From the NCBI GenBank assembly GCA_013396915.1, contig VWZL01001940.1, positions 606,896-670,895 on the forward strand: DNA of 64,000 bases, read 5' to 3'. Of the stretch, positions 1 to 12,905 are shown one piece after another. Made by a program: the position numbers and the translations under genes. Position 1 is the stretch's first letter. Each line of letters opens with the position of its first letter. This DNA comes from Stercorarius parasiticus (Eukaryota > Chordata > Aves > Charadriiformes > Stercorariidae). The notes below the pieces were generated by a model, which saw nothing but the letters and a program-made list of their open reading frames with translations, was not told the DNA's origin and did no database searches.

Positions 1-203
1 TGACTCTTGAAGTAAAACTAGGGATGAACTCCTTATCCCCAGGGCACAGGATATTATTAGGAACAGTCAGTTGTTGGAGAAGTAGGAAAGGAGAAAACAC
101 AAGCGGTACAGAAGGTAAGAAGTTGTTCTAGGCAGTCACTTTAAGTCACGTTTTAATACCTGCTGAAAAAGTTTTTAAAATAAAGTATTCAAAGTATTGT
201 TAC
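1..203 (-). other. RCOR1 intron, 5' end
   Basis: This is the first 203 nt of the intron that follows the 53-nt RCOR1 exon on the minus strand. It begins with the donor GTAACA (the GT falls at plus-strand 203-202). The next expected coding piece, the rest of ELM2 and the first SANT domain, is not in these bases and should lie to the left of the window. No repeat or other element is visible. Confidence 0.85.
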
Positions 204-256
204 CTGCTCCATATTGTATCCATGCTTCTCTTTAGCAATGGCAATATATTCATCCA
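204..256 (-). CDS. RCOR1 (CoREST1) coding exon, ELM2 part 2
   Basis: This internal coding exon of REST corepressor 1 is a nuclear scaffold segment. In the CoREST family the ELM2-SANT1 region recruits HDAC1/2, and the linker-SANT2 region binds the demethylase LSD1/KDM1A and nucleosomal DNA. Seen directly: on the minus strand a pyrimidine-rich tract ending TTTTCAG precedes TGGATGAATATATTGCC, the exon ends at GAGCAG, and GTAACA follows. The two leading bases complete a Leu codon started by the upstream exon, then 17 codons read DEYIAIAKEKHGYNMEQ, ending in phase 0. From memory of the family, this peptide fits RCOR1 (GYNMEQ) better than RCOR3 (GYNVEQ) or RCOR2 (DAYIAMAKEKHGYNIEQ). The phase matches the exon at 21450-21533, so the two are consecutive. 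The exon is too short to stand out as an open frame. The next exon is outside the window. Confidence 0.93.
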
Positions 257-596
257 CTGAAAAACAAAGAGAAGGCGTAAGAGCATTTCGTATAACAATC
301 TCATCTCCTCTTCCCTTCCCCTTTCCAGTCTCAAACCCAGTCCTGCAGCTCTGACTTCAGTCATGGTCATGGCATCCTCCACAGAGAACTCTCATGAATA
401 GCTGTTGTTTCCAACAATTCAGGAAAGGAAGGAAGCAAAAAAAAAACCAACAGTCACCAAACTACTACATATTTTCCTTAACGAGCCTAAATGATGCATG
501 ATATCCAATCCATCCGCAGTACTTCTGAAACACAGCATATAGTATTTCAGAACTTGTTCACCAAAACTATAGATGTGACTGTGTCAGCTACTTTCC

Positions 597-645
597 ATTT
601 GTTTGTTGGTTGGTTTTGGTTTGTTTGGGTTTTGGTTTTTTTTTT
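597..645 (+). repeat. G/T-rich low-complexity tract
   Basis: A run of TTTG, TTGG and TTTGGG units ends in about ten T. It is low-complexity sequence with no coding content. Similar tracts recur in the window in both orientations. Confidence 0.7.
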
Positions 646-3600
646 AAATCCCCCAAAGCAATTGTTTTCTTAAGAACAAAAATCCCCAGGTGCAAACCCA
701 TATGTTCCAACACTGCCAGACACCTAACGTTGCACAGCCACTGCAGATACCTTGGCAAATTTTTCATCCCTTATGCCTCAGCAATTTTCATCTTGGACTA
801 AACACCACCTCTATGCACTATTAGGCCCCCCACAAGCTTTTAACCTTTACAATGTAAAGGCACCCCGAGGAGTTAAGTTTTGTATAGATGGGACTAAAAC
901 CCAAATGTCTCTTTCAGTATGAATGACTAAGTTTACATTATACCCAACAGCACCCATTTGAGAGGACTGGATCAAAGTCAGTACCAGCCATGGTGTTCTG
1001 AAGTCTGTGCCCTTGTGCTTGGTCATTACTAAATGCACTGTAATGATAACAACACCCTTGAGAAAAAAAAAAAATACAAGCTAAAAGGTGAGACTCCTAC
1101 TTCATCTAATGGAGTAGAAGATGCTGGAAGCATTGGTCATCTGTAGGATCCACAACATGCACGTGCTCTGAAAGACTTAGAACTAGTAAACACAGCCAGA
1201 ATTCTCATTCTCTACACATTGTGGACTCCAAGACAAGTCACTTAGCAATGAACTCGAAAAAATCATTCCCCCTTCCTTCTCTGCAGATACCCAGAGAGGG
1301 ATGTGAATTCCTGTGCTGAACACCCAACTCAGGGAAAGCATGCGCAGCATGTCCAGAAGGAAAAGGTTCTGCGTACACTGCAGCTAAGGAAGCCATATTT
1401 CCCAAGGTTTGGGCCTTGTGATTAACTTCAGCTCTCCAATGTGCTTCTCCAATGTTTTTTGCCTTTATGAGAACTCTCACATGGAGTCTCTGATGTCTAA
1501 TAACATGGCATCCCTTAAAGCCTTTCCTTCAAGTTGAGACACTCCTCAATTCTTCTTTCATCTGAGCAAACTAAGCAATGACCTCAAAAGTACTGGGAAA
1601 ACAGAGAAGATAGATCAGAAAATGCACAGCAGGAGAGCACCAGCCTCTTATTTTCAGCTTGTCATCAATACAAAGAAATTAAATCTAGGTACTTAAAGTA
1701 GACATCCCATCTTACTAGACAATACGACGCTTTATGCTGGCCATTCATTTGAAAAGAAGATGCATTAATTTTCACATAAAGTTGTTGCAAAAACAGGACT
1801 TTGTTAAGCGCCATAGAAGAGTCTATGAGAACATTTATACAGCCACACGTTATGGCAGGAGAAAAGCATGTAGTAAATACAGGCACAGCTCCACATCAAC
1901 AAGGACACTCCATAAGGTTATTGCTCTTCCAAGCTTCCGCCTGCACACAATGCGCACTCCCAAGGGGCTGACAAACCTGTTTGTTGGACCATGTTCTGGA
2001 GACATCCAGTAAAAGCTATATTAGCCCTTTGGAGAAAGGTCAGACACTCATTTGCACCCCTGCAGCACAAATGCATCCGCCTCTCCAGTCAACAAATTCA
2101 GCCCTTTGTTTCTGAGGACCATGCAAAACTGGGATGAAAACTATCCCCTTTTGCATATAATGTTTTCTTGCACAAGGCAAACATACTAAAATAGTTGCAG
2201 AGACAGTGGAGGTGATGGGGACAGTGACAGCAACTTCTTAGGCTGAAATCGCTGCATTGCCTAATTGAACATCCTGAGGGTTACCAAAGGATAGGAACCT
2301 CAGAAATCAGCTTTGCCATTAAAACAAAAAAAAAAAACCCCACAACTTGCAAAACCACACCCCAAAGGGAGAACATGATCCAGGAAGACCACATAGGGGA
2401 AACAGGGACAGAGAAGGGAACTGACTCCTCCCTACACACCACCCCTTCCCTCCACGCATCCAACAGGGCAGGGAACACCAGTAGAATGTGGGCAGAAAAG
2501 CAATTTCAGGTGCTTCCAGACTTTATAACCACACCAAAAACAAAGGCTGCCAGGAAACCTTAAGTGCAGCATTTTCCTGTACTTCAGCTAAATGTTCTCG
2601 GTTTCCTTAGGACAGGTATTGCACATGCAGTGTTATATATTTTGTCTAAGGGGGAGGTGAAGGAAGGGGGAGGGCAAGGAGCTGAATTCTCTGAAGTCCA
2701 AGGCTGAATTAAGCTCTTGAATGCTAAGTACTGCTGCATTAACTAGCTCGCTTTCACTGTGGAAAGATCTACAGTTCCCGATTTGACTTCGGCATCTTAT
2801 CCTTTAATACATACATCCTTTCTAGCATACTACCTTTCTTATGCCAGATGCTATAAGTAATGAAAACATACTTCGTCTCCCTTGCTTCCCACCCCCAAAA
2901 AATCATTACAGCATTTTCTCTCCTAACTAAGAACATTAGCTACGTCCCCCCTCATCAATAGGATTCCTCTTGAATCAAGTCAATATACCACAGAGCCAAA
3001 CAATAGACTATGAGTGATCAGACACCAGGAAAGGAAGCAGGATGCTTTTCTTGTCATGGTGGGGTCTGTAACTCCTCAGTGTTACACCTCATTGTTACAT
3101 TGGAGGAAGAGAAAAGAAAAATAAGAAAGAGGCATTAAGGCGGTAAACCGACCATGAGCACACAGCAATGCTCCTTCTATACACTAAAAGAGCGTTTGCG
3201 CATGAAGGAAGGACAAGGAGTACACCATCATACTCTGCTCTTGGCTTGTTCCCTGCTTGCTTACTGACAATCTAGCCCATTCTGCTTGTCATTTCTTGGC
3301 TAATTAATTGCAGGCTCACTCACTTTAATGCTTGCACCATCTGAGAGGTATGACAGTCCCTTGAGCAATCCTTCCGATTGCTTTCTTTACCATCCCCCTC
3401 CATATGAAGTGAGCAAGAAAGAGCATGGCACCAGCTGAGTCACAGGATCCCTTTAGTCTCCCATACCAGTAGAGCCTGGAATTGCCACAAGCTTAATGCT
3501 TCACATGCCACAACAGATAAATAAGTGCCCTCTTCCATCTCTGCCTTCCCCACGCACCTCTAGCAAGGCCAGGGCAGCAGGCACGTGAAATTCTGCTCCA

Positions 3601-5379
3601 CTGCGTTTCAGTGGCATTCAGTCACACTCAGCGTGTAACCGAGCAATCTGTTTAGACATCAGAGTTCGGAGCCAGAGGAGCCTGGGGCAGAGCCCTGCTT
3701 ACACCAGAAGGGACAGTTTGCCAGCACAGCTCTTAGCCACTTTCCAGAAAAGAATAAGCAAGACCAGCAAAGCAATCCCATTCCTGTTTCCCCCAGAACC
3801 ATGCACTCTTTCTACCAGTTTAACTTTTCCCCAAACAGAGCAGACAAGAGCATCTTCTCCTCCCACCCAACTCATTTCTCTATGCTGGAAAGATATTCAG
3901 GCACAGACCAAGCCAAAAAGACAACGATGCTTGAATAGAGACAGTCGTGTGACAGGAGATGCATTGCTCCTGTGAAGGCTCTTGTTGCTACTAGAAACCA
4001 GATGGGGGGAGGGACAGAGAAGAGAATCATAAACTGGTATTTCTTTACCTATTTGGCTACATTTCTTCTCTTACATGGATTTTAGCTGTGGGGGGGTGAG
4101 CAGGACCCTCCTGTCCACTTCACACCCAAATGGAGTGAGCACTGGCCCAAAAAGTGCCTTCCTACAGCCAGTCATGCTCAGGAAGGCAGAAGTAGCACAA
4201 AAGGTGGGGATGCAAAGGGAGCAGAGCTCCACATACATATTGTCACCAGCAAAGCGCAGCACAGGGTGTTCAGATGCTAGAAACCATCTCTCCCTAATAC
4301 AAGAAATAAGGTCTGGAAAAAGATGACCAAAGAACCCCAGCTGTAGCACTAACACAGGCAAAGAGACAAGGGAAATGGAAGGGAGTGGGAAAGGAAGCAG
4401 AGAAAGATGCTTCCCCCCCACCATCTAGAGAGTAGAGTTTCTGACCAAAACGGTGCTGTCAGCCCCCTGAATTTTGTGGTCTTGTTTCCAGTCATCTTTC
4501 TCATACACCCTTTTCTTCTGCTAACCATCTTCCTGCAAGAATTCCTCACTAGAGGCAAAAGAAAGGGGACCCTCTCGGCTGACAGAGGGAAGGAGAGACA
4601 AGAGCAAACAACTGCATTGCTGATTTTCAGTCCCGCATCCTAGAACAGTGAATTGAGAGACGTTAAACAGGAGCATTAATTTCAGGGGAGTGGGAGAACT
4701 CTGAAAAGAGAAATGCCCGAAAGCAATGACTCTCCTCATCACCATTTGTTCAGATGAAACGACCTCTCCAAGTCGGTCTTTTGGGAGAGCTTCTCCCCCT
4801 CCCCAAATTGTTTCTTAGTGACCCCACAAAGCATCACATCACGTTTAATGGACTCAGTGACCCCAAGGAGGGTTTGCAGCAGAAGCGAGTATGCTAAAGC
4901 CTATAGAAAGCAACAGGAATGCAGAGGTAGAGCTGTTGCTGCAACCTCAGTTCACCCCTATTACTGGGGTACTGCAGGAGCTCTGAACACTTTGCATATT
5001 ACGTGATGCAATACCCTGACAGAACGGGGTGAAATGAGGACAAAAGCAGCAGCCTTCACAGCCTCAGTAATGTGCTTCACAGGGTTTGATCAGTGCTGGA
5101 ACCTGTGAGGAATTCTGGATGTTGCTGTAAGTCTCCCCCTCCCCTCCATCTCCCTTGAGAACGGGGTGAGGGAAAAAAAAAAGTCAAGACCCAGAACAAA
5201 TCAATGTTATATAAAGAAAATAAGGAGCACGGATTAGACACATACATGTGAAATTCTTCCAGATTTCAAAACACAATTATGACAGTACACAAACAAGTAA
5301 GGCACAGTTTTTGCCTTGGCTATAAAAACGAGCAGCTGCATTGCCGTCCTGCCGCCCTCGCAGCATCAGTGGAACAATC

Positions 5380-5394
5380 CTGCCACCTCGTGGT
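5380..5394 (-). promoter_or_regulatory. CTCF-like core motif
   Basis: The minus strand reads CCACGAGGTGGCAG. This matches my memory of the CTCF core (CCA-S-Y-AG-R-K-GGCA) except for one base, a G where C or T is usual. The neighbourhood 5340-5400 is locally rich in G+C. A single motif match in 64 kb can arise by chance, so this is only a candidate. Confidence 0.25.
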
Positions 5395-8300
5395 CCTAGC
5401 ACAGGAGAAGAAGCCACAAAAAACACAACGGTTTGGACAACAAGTGTGTCTTACTAAAGCCAGCTGCAACAGGAGGCAGGGGGGAGCAGGCAGAGGTCAA
5501 AGTGAGGTAGCTTGACCACTTTTTCTGGGCAGAATCATTTAAAAGAAAATAAAATCCGCCTACTTAAAAGGGTCTTCTGCCTTGGAAAAGCTATTTCCTC
5601 TTCTCAGCAAGATGTGATGTGTGTTACAGGCAGGAGAGGAGCAGAGACACAGAGCACAGCCATGTTTTATGCCCTGTGCTGCACCCACCTGGGCAGGCAT
5701 ACAGCCTCCTTTAACACTGTTTCTAGGAACAGAGAGCAGTAGTCACAGAGACACAAAGGCTATTTAAAAATCACTTCATGCAACTGAAGGCATGAGAGGA
5801 TTTAGGCCTCAACTCCACTGCATCTGCAGCAAGTAAGGGAAAAGTCTGGATGCAACTGCAAGGCAAAGGAAAACCAACATTGTCTGCAGAAGTTTATGTG
5901 AACAGGAGCAAGAGAAAATACCCTGCAGCTGGGCAGGGTACCTTGAGACACAGGACTCCACAGTACCTCTTAACCTCCCACCCACCTACCTCCCTGTAGC
6001 TCAGATTTTACTTGTATGTCATCCCTTGTCCACATACCAAGGACCATAGGGTGCCATTGCATTAGAAGTTTTTGGCAGCAGGGCCCGGTTAAGCACCCCC
6101 AGCCTCTAGCCACCTCTTCCCACATGCGAGCACAGACATTTGCCTGAACCCCCAGGAAAATGGACTGGGAAACTGTTCCACCTGAAAAACCACCAACCCT
6201 CTCCTGCTGCGTTAGTTCCCTCACCCAAGCGTCAGCAAAGCCATACAAGCACTGAGTGGTGCTGGTTGGAAGTATGGAGATGCTCTCACCTACGAGGAGG
6301 GGTAGTCCCTGACTCTCGTATCACCAGCCCTAGCTACACAGGCTGCCCTCTTCTCTTGCACTAGCTCTGGAGCCACTCAAGGCACTGAACAGCTGTCCAC
6401 CACCAAAGCAGCATGCTATTCATAAAACACAAGCTTTACATTTTTTATTTGGTTGTATACCACATAAAAATCACTTTTCTGGGAGCTTATGTAAGCCTGA
6501 GGAGAAACAAGCCCTCCTACTTCCAGCAAGGAATGAGAGAGGCTCAGCCAAAAGTGCAACTCGTTCCTTGTCCCAGCACAGCGCAGCGGTGGGATGAGCA
6601 AGCGGGCAGGAACAGGCATGGCTGTGTAACCTTGAGCTGGTGAGGAAAGAGTTGCTCATGGAACCACACCTGGAGCCTGGAAACGGCAGCCTCAGAGAGC
6701 AGAAAACAAGGAATAAAACAGAGTGCCCCATCACTAGGAGACTGATCCCTTTAAAAGCTCTGATACCTAAACCAAAGGCTTCTTCTCTCACACAAAGGCA
6801 ACCAGTCCCCACCCAAGCAGTGCACGTTAACAAGCTAGCAAAGAAACACACCTATTTCCCTTTTTAAGTTTTCCATGCTGCACTTTTGCATGGCCTGCAT
6901 CTAAGGGCAAGTCCAAAGTTGCAGCTCCAGTGATGGTTAAAGACCTGACTCATCTGCCTTTAGATTTTGCTATACCAGCAAGAAGGCTGTACTGCCGACA
7001 CAGGTGTACTGACAAATCTAGCATAGCTTTTGTACTTTGCCAAAACTATTTTAAACTATTTTTAGCAGGAAAGGCCTTTTGCTAGCATTCATGTCTTTCT
7101 TTTAAAGCCTTTACCAATATAGGCTTTTCCTAAAGTTGCACCCTCAGCTGACACTATCGCATCAAGAAAAGGCTCAACACAGTGCACACATGGGGAGGTC
7201 ATGTATTAATGAGGACTACCATAAGGAAAGCCAGATGGCTGATGCTTTCTTGCCTCTCTTGCTCTCTGATGCTGCAGCTCTCCCTCAGAAAGGCCACATG
7301 GATGCCCGCTCATTGTAAAGACATCCATGGAGGACCTTCTGGGAAGAAATACTCCTTCTTACACGTCCATCACATTTAACCTTCAGGCAGAAATTTGCTC
7401 CGCCATAGCACTGAATGCCCCTTTACCGGAGGAATGGCACAAGTTTCAGTATCTACAGGGCCCAGATGCCTCCATACATACCACAGAAGAGATGGGGACA
7501 AGGGGGGATCTGGCAGGGCAGTAGCAAAGAGGAAACACTACCTCTGGGACCTAGCACAGAATAGGCAGAACCACATCAGATCACCTGGGAAGCTAATCTC
7601 TGACCACACAGGATCTGAGCGTGGCTGGATCATTCAGCAGTGCAAACTGATCCTGTCAGACACAGGCACTAGACTGTATTAAATGTAATTAGTCAGAGCA
7701 CTTGATATTGGGTTTGGAGCCCACATAAGAACAAAAAACCAGCATACAGTAGCTTCTGACAGGGAGGGAATACTTGTTCCCACGTATGACCTTCCAAGAC
7801 ACAGACAGGAAGTCACAGACAGGATAAATGCACAGAGCACACGCCCGAACAACAAAGTGAGTTTATAGCAGAACAGCTCTTTGCATTATTCAGCACAGTG
7901 CTCTCAATTCAGTCCAAGGATCCCTAAAGCCAGATTTATTCTACTGTCAAACCATGGCTTGAGTTAACTCTACTGAGGGGTTATAGCCTCGCATTATATA
8001 CTTCAACTACAGGCAGCAGTATGTCCAAGCAATGCAAGTAGCAACATTATCAATACAGTTGTGATGAGGGGTAGAAAAAAAATAATAAATAGATCTGATG
8101 GTTCACTGCAGAAAATGGTAACTTGAATTAGAAGAAACCCTCATGCAGATTTTCTTACGGAAATTATCACAGAATCACAGGTCAGAAAGGACCTGGTCCA
8201 ACCTTTCTTGGCAAAAGCACAGTCTAGACAAAATGGCCCAGCATACTGTGCAGCTGAATCTTAAAGTGTCCAGTGTTGGGGAATCCATCACTTCCCTGGG

Positions 8301-8883
8301 GAGATGATTCCAATGGCTGATTGCTCTCATTGTGAAAAATTTTCTTCTTGTGTCCAATCAGAATCTCCCCAGGAGTAACTTGCACCCATTACCCCTCATC
8401 TTTTCCATGTGACTCCTTGTAAAAAGGGAGTCTCCATCTTTCTTACAGCCACCTTTAAATACTGGAACATGATGATAAGGTCTCCCCTAAGCCTTCTTTT
8501 CTCAAGGCTGAACAAACCCACTTCTCTCAGCCTTTCCTCACATGGCAGGCTTCCCCAGCCTTGGATCATCTTGGTGGCCCTTCTCTGGACCCTCTCCTGC
8601 ATGTCCACATCTTTTTTGTATAGTGGGAACCAAAACTGAACACCGTATTCCAGGTGTGGCCTGACAAGTGCTGAGTAGAGTAGGATAATGACTTCTTTAT
8701 CTCTGCTGGTGATGCCCTTGTTGATGCAACCCAGCATCCTGTTGGCTTTCTTTGCCACAGCAGTACACTCTTCACTCACTTGTTGCCCACCAGGACTGCC
8801 AGGTTGCTTTCCACAGAGCTGCTCCCGAGCCAGACAGATCCCAGCCTGTGCTGCGCTTCTGGATTATGTTTCCCCAGGTGCAA

Positions 8884-9122
8884 CTTGTCCTTGAATTTCT
8901 TGCTAGCCCACTCTTCCAGCCTATCCAGGTCTTCCTGCAGGGAGGGTAGCTCTCCTCTCTGAAGTGTCCACTTCCCCACTCAGTTTGGTATCATCAGCAA
9001 ACTTCATCAGGGTACAGGTGATCCCATCATCCAGATCACTTATGAAGTTAACAAACAGCATTGGGCCCAATACCGATCCCGGGGGGACTCCTGTGACTGG
9101 TTGCCAGTTTGAGAAGGAGCTA
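8884..9122. repeat. 239-bp tandem duplication, copy 1
   Basis: This is the first copy of a sequence repeated exactly at 9124-9362. Both begin CTTGTCCTTGAATTTC and end GAGAAGGAGCTA. I compared the lines base by base and saw no difference across 239 bp. The copies are separated by one N at 9123. Confidence 0.97.
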
Positions 9123-9123
9123 N
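9123..9123. other. Single N at the duplication junction
   Basis: One undetermined base sits exactly between two identical 239-bp copies. A lone N at such a junction is typical of two overlapping contigs placed end to end instead of being merged. Confidence 0.95.
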
Positions 9124-9362
9124 CTTGTCCTTGAATTTCTTGCTAGCCCACTCTTCCAGCCTATCCAGGTCTTCCTGCAGGGAGGGTAGCTCTCCTCTCT
9201 GAAGTGTCCACTTCCCCACTCAGTTTGGTATCATCAGCAAACTTCATCAGGGTACAGGTGATCCCATCATCCAGATCACTTATGAAGTTAACAAACAGCA
9301 TTGGGCCCAATACCGATCCCGGGGGGACTCCTGTGACTGGTTGCCAGTTTGAGAAGGAGCTA
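9124..9362. repeat. 239-bp tandem duplication, copy 2
   Basis: This second copy is identical to 8884-9122 and continues at 9363 into the CR1 sequence expected after the motif. The CR1 reads normally if either copy and the N are removed. This suggests the duplication was not present in the animal. Confidence 0.97.
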
Positions 9363-12300
9363 TTTACCACCACCCTCTGGGTGCAGCCTGCCAGCCAGTT
9401 CCCCACCCACTGCACAGGACACTTGTCTAGACTGTAATGCATCAGTTTCTCTAGGAGGCAGCTGTGAGGAACCTTATGGAAAGCCTTAGAGAAACCAGGG
9501 TAGACAGTGTCCACCGCTCACCCCACATCAACGAAGCAGGTTACTTAATCGTATTTTTTTGGCACTCCTTGAGAATGCCTGATCCAGCGCATCCTTTCCA
9601 AAAGCCAGATTCCCTAATTTGAAAAAATACAGTTTGACACGCACACAGATGACAGAGTCAGTATGGGAAACCACAGACTTAGACACCTAGCAGTCTTTGG
9701 TACTCTACCTAGGAACATTCTCAGCTCTTCATCCACTTCATGCTATATATGCTGAAATTCTTGGTCTGTAAAATAGTCAGCGCAGACTACCAAAAAGCTT
9801 CGTTGAACAACCTGCTGTCAACCAGCTTCACAGGCCACCAAGGAATATCCAGACTCAAAGTCCTCTAAAGACAGTGAAACATTCCACAAGTTCCATTTTC
9901 CACTCTCCACGAGATTTTGAAAGCCCCTGTCTAAAATCAGAACTGTATCAGAGCCAGGCTTCCTAAACAGCATGGGTAACTCCATGACACAGGGTCTTTG
10001 TGCAGGATGAGGGCACACACACAAGGGGTGTGTGGGAGCAGAATAGCCATCATGTTAAATTACAGCTCGTGATTATTGTTACTGATAATAAAGCCTGTGA
10101 CAAGAGAGTAGAAGCCATGCTGACCCCCTTTGTAATGGATACAAAAGCAAAAGAAGTGATCAATTTATCCCCTAGCTACCTCCTGGAAGGATGTCACTTG
10201 GTCGGAAAAGAAGTATCAGGCAGGCCAGCAGGCAGCAAAAGGGAGGAGACAAGTCGGAGTCACACAGAGGAGATGCCCTTGGCTGATGTGCCGAGAGCCA
10301 GAAGCTGCTCGTGGAGGGGAGAGAGCCTCCAGCTGTTATTGCCCACATCCAGCTCCTCAGCAGCTCCAACAGGAGAACCCCGTGATCCTGAATGGTGAGT
10401 GGTCAGCTCACAAAAGCACCACTTACTATTTCAGTTATTTTTTGCAGCCAGCCCCCTCATCTCCATGCCCAGCTTTATGAGTAACATAATAGTCTCAGCA
10501 ACCCAGACAGCCTCTGCACTCATGAACAAGTTGCACAAAACTTGCTTCCAGCAAAATTAGATGAAGAATGATAGGGACTAAGTGAAGGCAGATTGATGTT
10601 GGAAGGGAACTAATCCTTCAGTTGTGTTTTCTGAAGTAATACTGAGATGCTTTTGTTTCTTCTAACATCTACAGTTAAAAACCTATTTTCAGATGTTTGG
10701 GGCTGGCCCCTTCTGAGAAGGCCAGGGGCTTCCCACAACTCCACTCATTGCACTACTGCACCTGGGTGCTAAGAATGAAAAAATCAGGTCTCAAACTTGC
10801 TTTGAAAGACTCCATTTTCCTCATTTTCACAAAAGCTGGATGTGAACAAGTCAGCAGGAAGCAGAACAATGGAGACAAGACAAACACTTCTAAGGCACAG
10901 AGTGCTGCACAACCTAAAGGGAACAGCTTATCTCAAGAGCAGTCATGGCTCTGTCCCCAGCTATCTGTCCCATCCCTCTCCTGAAAGTTCCTATTTCTGC
11001 TTCCTGCAAGAACAGTTCAACTGCTTGATGAAGCAGCTGCTTAATCACTTAATAAGGCAGGCCATGAACTAAGACAACATAAACAAGCACCTACTGCAGG
11101 TTAAAATGCAGGGGTTCATGAAAATCCTGGTACCGTACCCCACAAAACATGAGAACCTGGGAAGTAAACAGAGGTTTAGGTGAAGAGCCCTTTCTCCGCC
11201 AGAGCTCAGAAGCTACCTATGGACAAACTCATAAGGATTGCCCTACTGTAGGCAGGCCAGCCGTTGGGAGACACTAACACTTAATGCCCATGTTTACTTC
11301 CTACAGGTCTGAAACTAAAGAGATACAAAGAAATGGTTTTGACCCCTCCAAGAAGTCCATGCAGAAAGACAGCAAGCTTACACAGCCACATCTTGGACAA
11401 CATAATCTTTATAGTAACCTCTAAACCAAAGTATTAGCGTTATGTTGACAGATATTCAGGTATTCAAAAATACATAAAATTAAGTCAATTTAGAAAAAGT
11501 CAAGTTACAGATCCACAGAGCACATGCTGAAACATGGATTACATACCAGCCCTCAGCCTCCAAGGCTGATCCTAAGAGACTGAGCAGAAAAGCCTACGAT
11601 AAAGCAATGGCACTAACTAGATCCTGGAGTATCAGTGGTGGGTGTTCACAGCTTTTAGCCAGGATTTAGAAGCCCAGTCCTTACTGAGAAGTTATTATGC
11701 ATTACTACTGATGTTTGCAGTGCTAGAAAATTCACTACTACCCTATCATAAGATCGATTTGCATGAGAAGCACATGATCAGGAAAGTAACTTAACACGGA
11801 GTGCAAAAATATGAGTACAGGAAAAATAACTAGCGGGAGCGGTTCCTAATTAGAGCAAATAATGCCACAGCAAACATATTATAGTGAGGGAAGCTTTGGC
11901 CTATGTCCTTGAGAAAGCCTAGCTGCTCTGCCTCCTGCACTAGCACCTCTCTAAAGGTCACACTCAGCAGCATATGAACTCATCACAGCAAGCTGTTTAT
12001 GACCATGACCTCCTCAAGCATTCCTCAGTGGAGAACAGAGACCACAAGAGTTCCTCCCTGCCTGTGCACAACTCCTATCACATCCCTACAAACATGCACA
12101 TGTTGGTGCATTTGCCAACTAACCTTGCTCTAAGAAGAAAAGAAAAAATTTTAAAAAAATTAAGTTACACTCCAGTTCCCTGACCCTTATTTTTCCCCTC
12201 ACAGCTACAGTAAGAGACAAAAGGTCAGGAAAAAAGTCCTCTGAAATGCTCCGAGTCCGCCATTCTCACCAAGACCAGCAAGACTGGAGCGCATTCAGCC

Positions 12301-12805
12301 CGTCCCAGGGCTGGGTCCAAGCAGCACGATGTAGCTGCAGCCTGCTAGTTCTTGTCATACTGGTCCTACAACTCACGCAGCGCCTATCAGGCTGGCTAAG
12401 GCTGCTCCCAAACATCTTTCAGATCAAGGCTCGCTGCCAGGGTAACTCTTAACACGGCTATCATCACTCCATTACATCCACGTCATCTTGTCTCTAAACT
12501 TCTCTCAGGAAAAGAGCTTCTTCCTAGCGCCAGCACTAGGTTCAATCCCCCACCGCAGCAGCAGTAGCAGCAGCCGGCATTTTCAAACTGGGTCATCTTG
12601 ACACGCTCAGAGAAGGCCTGTTTCACACTGCAGTAAAAAGGAGGAACAAACAGGTGGCAGGAGAGAACAAGGCACATGAAGAAACTGGTGACTGTATTTT
12701 GTCCCCCCACCCCACTACAGCAGCAAAAATTCCTCCAGGATAACACAGCTACCTTAGATAAGACATCCTTTTCCCAGATACTCTCCAAAACATTCTCTCC
12801 TTCAG

Positions 12806-12905
12806 TTTGGGTTTGTGTTTTGGTTTGGTTTTTTTTTTTTAATTAAAAAAAATGACCAAAAAAACCTCCACACAACCCCCCAAAAAAACCCCACAAAACA
12901 CACAA
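12806..12905. repeat. G/T-rich to A/C-rich low-complexity inverted tract
   Basis: A G/T-rich stretch (GTTTGGGTTTGTGTTTTGG) runs into about a dozen T, then AATT, then eight A and A/C-rich sequence. The T-run, AATT and A-run form an imperfect palindrome centred near 12842 that could fold as a hairpin. It has no coding content. Confidence 0.6.

Larger units (their letters stand above)
8175..9514 (-). pseudogene. CR1 ORF2 (reverse transcriptase) remnant
   Basis: These are broken pieces of the CR1 ORF2 protein, whose intact form carries an endonuclease and a reverse transcriptase. The recognisable blocks on the minus strand are 9161-9514 ([34 protein letters not shown]), 8776-8979 ([17 protein letters not shown]), 8396-8779 ([45 protein letters not shown]) and 8175-8357 (RRKFFTMRAISHWNHLPREV). 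Adjacent blocks are in different frames: one shift follows [13 protein letters not shown], another follows the LVGNK segment, and at least one more lies near 8396. The catalytic Asp pair (ADD) is still readable. The endonuclease and the N-terminal fingers are absent. The block carrying FADDT occurs twice because of the 239-bp duplication. Confidence 0.9.
8167..9552 (-). mobile_element. CR1 LINE, 5'-truncated, decayed (copy 1)
   Basis: This CR1 retroposon is inserted in the same direction as RCOR1 (minus strand). Its 3' end lies at the low coordinate, where the minus strand ends GATTCTGTGATAATTT, matching the CR1 terminal octamer. Reading upstream come a short 3' UTR, the C-terminal ORF2 region (RRKFFTMRAISHWNHLP, then [18 protein letters not shown]) and the reverse transcriptase core with FADDTKLSG. 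Similarity to CR1 fades near 9550, so only the last part of ORF2 is present; 5' truncation is normal for CR1. Because 240 bases (9123-9362) look like an assembly duplication, the true length is probably about 1.15 kb. The element is dead, with several frame changes. Confidence 0.93.

Noticed and set aside
968..992. The minus strand reads as ...TDFDP, resembling the PDFDP peptide expected in the upstream RCOR1 exon.
   Set aside because: It lies between the two identified exons (downstream of the 84-nt exon), which is the wrong order, and the flanking peptide does not match. It is coincidental.
12538..12555. tRNA B-box-like GGTTCAATCCC.
   Set aside because: There is no A box at the right distance upstream and no cloverleaf pairing, so it is not a tRNA gene.
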